Of a stretch of DNA of 14,581 bases, positions 12,449 through 14,581 are shown piece after piece (position 1 is the stretch's first letter; each line of letters opens with the position of its first letter). A program made the position numbers and the translations under genes. The notes below the pieces were generated by a model. It saw nothing but the letters and a program-made list of their open reading frames with translations, was not told the DNA's origin and searched no databases. Source of the stretch: DSWT01 sp035415725 (GTDB taxonomy: Bacteria; Chloroflexota; Anaerolineae; B4-G1; SLSP01); the NCBI GenBank assembly GCA_035415725.1, contig DAOOGN010000100.1, positions 1-14,581 on the forward strand. Reading direction: 5' to 3'.

Positions 12449-13588
12449 ATGTTGCTGGAAACCGAATTCGCCCCGGCCGAACGTTCGTCGCAAGATGAAG
12501 TTCTTTGCCGCTTCGACGACCTGTCAGCCACACCGCTGCTTCAAGATGTGATGCGCGCGATCCCCACTATCGTGCTCATCTTGAATCAAGAACGGCAGAT
12601 TGTGTTTGCCAATGATCGCCTTTTGGAACACCTCCAGTTGTCGGACCTCCGCATCGCGTTGGGGCAACGGCCCGGCGAGTTATTCAACTGCATCCATGCT
12701 GCTGAGACCCCGGGTGGCTGTGGCACCACCCGTTTCTGTCAGCATTGCGGTGTGGTGCACGCTATCTTGGCCGCACAGCAGGGAAATGTGGGTGTACAGG
12801 AGTGTCGCATTTTGTGCAGTGACGGTAAGGCGTTGGATTTACGGGTATGGGCAACGCCGTTGACCTTCAACAATGAGCATTTTGTGGTTTTTGCGGTGAT
12901 GGATATTGAGGATGAAAAGCGTCGTGCGATGTTAGAACGCACTTTTTTCCACGATATGCTCAATACAGTCGGCATTATCCGCGGAACGGCGGAGCTGCTG
13001 CCGACGACAACCGAGCCTGAAACCATAGCACAATTGCAGAGTCTGTTGTTGTCGGCTACGCGACGGCTGATCGGGGAAATCGAAGCGCAACGCGAATTGA
13101 GCGCCGCCGAAGATGGCGATCTACGGCTTGAGTATCAACTCGTCGAAGCGCGCGCATTTTTGCAAGATTTAGCCCACACGTATGCTACGCACAAGGTCGC
13201 TATGAACAAACATATCCAGCTCATGCCGGTGGCTGAAGAGGTCGTTTTTCAAAGCGATCCCTGGATGTTAACGCGGGTCCTGGGGAATTTGATCAAAAAT
13301 GCGCTGGAAGCCTCGCAGCCCGGCGACACGGTGACGCTGTACTGCGCGCGCGTCGGTGACGCCGTCCAATTTCAGGTACACAACCCCAGCGTGATGCCGC
13401 TGGCAGTACAGCAACAAATTTTCCAGCGGTCGTTCTCCACCAAGGGGAAAGGCCGTGGTATTGGCACCTACAGCATCAAGCTGCTCACCGAGCACTATTT
13501 GCATGGCAAGGTGGATTTCATCTCGCGCCAGGACACGGGGACAATCTTTTACGTGACTTACCCCTTGTCGCCACCTGCCCACGGGTAG
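12449..13588 (+). CDS. Soluble PAS-domain sensor histidine kinase
   Basis: 379 aa from ATG 12449, which has GGAGG five bases upstream. An in-frame ATG at 12437 lacks such a site and would add four residues. Residues 28-155 form a PAS domain (VLILNQERQIVFAND) carrying a cysteine cluster: Cys81, then GGCGTTRFCQHCG (Cys91, 97, 100), plus Cys119 and Cys123. The dimerisation/phosphoacceptor segment is FFHDMLNTVGIIRGTAELL with His168. The catalytic domain has an N box (LGNLIKNALEAS, about 278-289), a substituted G1 box (VHNPSVMP, where DxGxG is expected) and a G2 region RSFSTKGKGRGIGTYS. There is no membrane segment, so it senses a cytoplasmic signal; the cysteines suggest a metal, haem or redox cue (inference). 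No response regulator is adjacent. It converges with radC, 11 bp between stops. Base composition is visibly lower in GC than the giant gene. Confidence 0.88.
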   Translation: MLLETEFAPAERSSQDEVLCRFDDLSATPLLQDVMRAIPTIVLILNQERQIVFANDRLLEHLQLSDLRIALGQRPGELFNCIHAAETPGGCGTTRFCQHCGVVHAILAAQQGNVGVQECRILCSDGKALDLRVWATPLTFNNEHFVVFAVMDIEDEKRRAMLERTFFHDMLNTVGIIRGTAELLPTTTEPETIAQLQSLLLSATRRLIGEIEAQRELSAAEDGDLRLEYQLVEARAFLQDLAHTYATHKVAMNKHIQLMPVAEEVVFQSDPWMLTRVLGNLIKNALEASQPGDTVTLYCARVGDAVQFQVHNPSVMPLAVQQQIFQRSFSTKGKGRGIGTYSIKLLTEHYLHGKVDFISRQDTGTIFYVTYPLSPPAHG

Positions 13589-13599
13589 AACCGCTCGAT

Positions 13600-14295
13600 T
13601 CAGGCGTTCTCGAACCCCACGGAGCGTTCCCGCAGACTCACGAAACGATTGTGCCCGATGATCACATGGTCCAGGACCTCCACTTCCAACAGTTTCCCCG
13701 CGTCCACCAGCCGTCGCGTCAGGGCGATATCCTCAGCGGAGGGCGTTGGATCGCCGGAAGGGTGATTGTGGCCCACAATCACCGCCGCGCACTGACGGCG
13801 CACCGCGCCGCGAAAAACCTCGCCGATTCGCACCAGCGACGTGTTCAGACTCCCCTTGTAGAGGATTTCCTGGTCGAGCACGCGATTGCGGGTATCCAGG
13901 TACAACACCACAAAATGTTCCTGTTCCTGATGGCCTATCAACGGCGTCAAGATATTCGCCGCATCTGAAGGCACGCGGATCTGGTAATGTTCGTCTGGAG
14001 TTTCGACCCTCAAACGCCGCCCCAGTTCGAAGGCGGCGAGCAATTGCGCCGTTTTGGCCGGACCCAGTCCTCGCTCTGCCTCCAATTGCGTGAAATCGGC
14101 GCGGGATAGGCCCGCCAGTCCCCCGAATTGCACGAGCAAGCGCTGAGCCATCGCCAGCACATTCTCTTTGACACTGCCGGTGCGCAGGATAATGGCTAAC
14201 AGTTCCGCCGTTGACAGCGCCTGCGGACCGGCATGGGCCATCCGCTCGCGCGGACGTTCATCTTCGGGCATTTCCTTGACGGTAAAATAGGTCAT
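13600..14295 (-). CDS. radC: RadC family JAB/MPN+ domain protein
   Basis: 231 aa, full length for the RadC/UPF0758 family. The N-terminal half (about 10-97) carries the usual ERPRERM start and a helix-hairpin-helix-like segment (LGPAKTAQLLAAFELGRR). The C-terminal JAB domain keeps the metal-binding JAMM set: Glu159 (RIGEV), His176 and His178, Ser180, and Asp189 in HNHPSGDPTPSAED. The fold is that of a zinc metallopeptidase-like hydrolase. The name comes from an old DNA-repair assignment that was later withdrawn, and the true role is unsettled. The start ATG at 14293-14295 has GAGGG ten bases upstream. It is oriented against the kinase with no terminator in the 11-bp gap. Confidence 0.95.
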   Translation of the reverse strand: MTYFTVKEMPEDERPRERMAHAGPQALSTAELLAIILRTGSVKENVLAMAQRLLVQFGGLAGLSRADFTQLEAERGLGPAKTAQLLAAFELGRRLRVETPDEHYQIRVPSDAANILTPLIGHQEQEHFVVLYLDTRNRVLDQEILYKGSLNTSLVRIGEVFRGAVRRQCAAVIVGHNHPSGDPTPSAEDIALTRRLVDAGKLLEVEVLDHVIIGHNRFVSLRERSVGFENA

Positions 14296-14345
14296 CGGTT
14301 GTTTTCCCTCGACAAAGAGTCAAAAGCGTTGGTTTTTGAGTCCTG

Positions 14346-14464
14346 TGGTATCTATTCAGGCTAGTCAACCTGGCGAAGCAACTTATTCCCTATAGCAGGT
14401 TGGGCGCGGATTTTGGTAGGCCAGGTGCTCTTGGATGACGAGATAGACGTGTTTCTATAAGCCC
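14346..14464 (-). repeat. Approximately 115-bp interspersed repeat, copy 2 (upstream of radC)
   Basis: The minus strand reads GGGCTTATAGAAACACG at 14464 down to CTGAATAGATACCA at 14346, matching 12215-12328. It lies 50 bases before the radC start in the same orientation to radC as copy 1 has to the kinase. The gap 14296-14345 holds only the radC leader. Confidence 0.8.
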
Positions 14465-14471
14465 ACACCCC

Positions 14472-14581
14472 CTCTTTCTCGCCCCCTTCTTCATCCTATC
14501 ATTCTGCCAATCCTGCTCTCTTTCTTGCCCCCTTCTTCATCCTATCATTCTGCCAATCCTGCTCTCTTTCTTGCCCCCTTC
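14472..14581. repeat. 46-bp tandem repeat array, running off the right edge
   Basis: Unit of exactly 46 bp (TCTTTCTTGCCCCCTTCTTC then ATCCTATCATTCTGCCAATCCTGC plus CT). The GCCCCC landmark recurs at 14481, 14527 and 14573. About 2.4 units are visible, with one difference (C14480 against T14526). It is strongly pyrimidine-rich on the plus strand. No unique spacers separate the units, so it is not CRISPR. Confidence 0.85.

Noticed and set aside
14472..14581. CRISPR array
   Set aside because: The 46-bp units abut with no variable spacers and no cas gene is in view.

Overview
The window looks like a stretch of a Chloroflexota-type genome (Anaerolineae or a relative). This is inferred from four things: a TPR-BTAD transcriptional regulator, a giant secreted multi-domain protein ending in a YLPLVLR-type tail, moderately high GC genes, and intergenic DNA crowded with small palindromic and tandem repeats. 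No rRNA, tRNA or CRISPR array was seen.

Left part (1-1029): the signal peptide and first propeller motif of a TolB-like secreted protein run off the left edge on the minus strand. Just upstream of it are one or two short genes that overlap in different frames and may be one frameshifted gene. The 580-bp gap up to the giant gene holds two miniature inverted-repeat elements sharing the same ends, a copy of a duplicated sequence, and a terminator-like hairpin.

Middle part (1030-11925): three minus-strand genes read in the order BTAD-type regulator (643 aa), a 67-aa conserved-looking small protein, and a 2,840-aa secreted protein. The giant protein has an Ig-like domain, a Gly-rich region, beta-helix modules, CARDB and PPC-like domains, nine carboxypeptidase-regulatory-like repeats, an embedded helical region, a 'DPNDK' beta domain, an Ig-like domain and a short C-terminal tail. 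The regulator probably starts from a leaderless transcript and has a direct repeat upstream that could be its own operator. A heptamer repeat array sits between the regulator and the small gene, and a shortened copy of the same sequence sits beyond the far end of the giant gene.

Right part (11926-14581): a repeat-rich gap, a soluble PAS histidine kinase on the plus strand, and radC on the minus strand, converging with 11 bp between them. A repeat of about 115 bp occurs once upstream of each gene in the same orientation relative to that gene, so the pair lies between inverted copies. A 46-bp tandem array runs off the right edge.

Working model (inference): the BTAD regulator controls the small protein and the giant surface protein. 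The kinase is an orphan cytoplasmic sensor without a response regulator in view. The repeats are probably mobile or slippage-derived intergenic elements, some of which overlap promoters.
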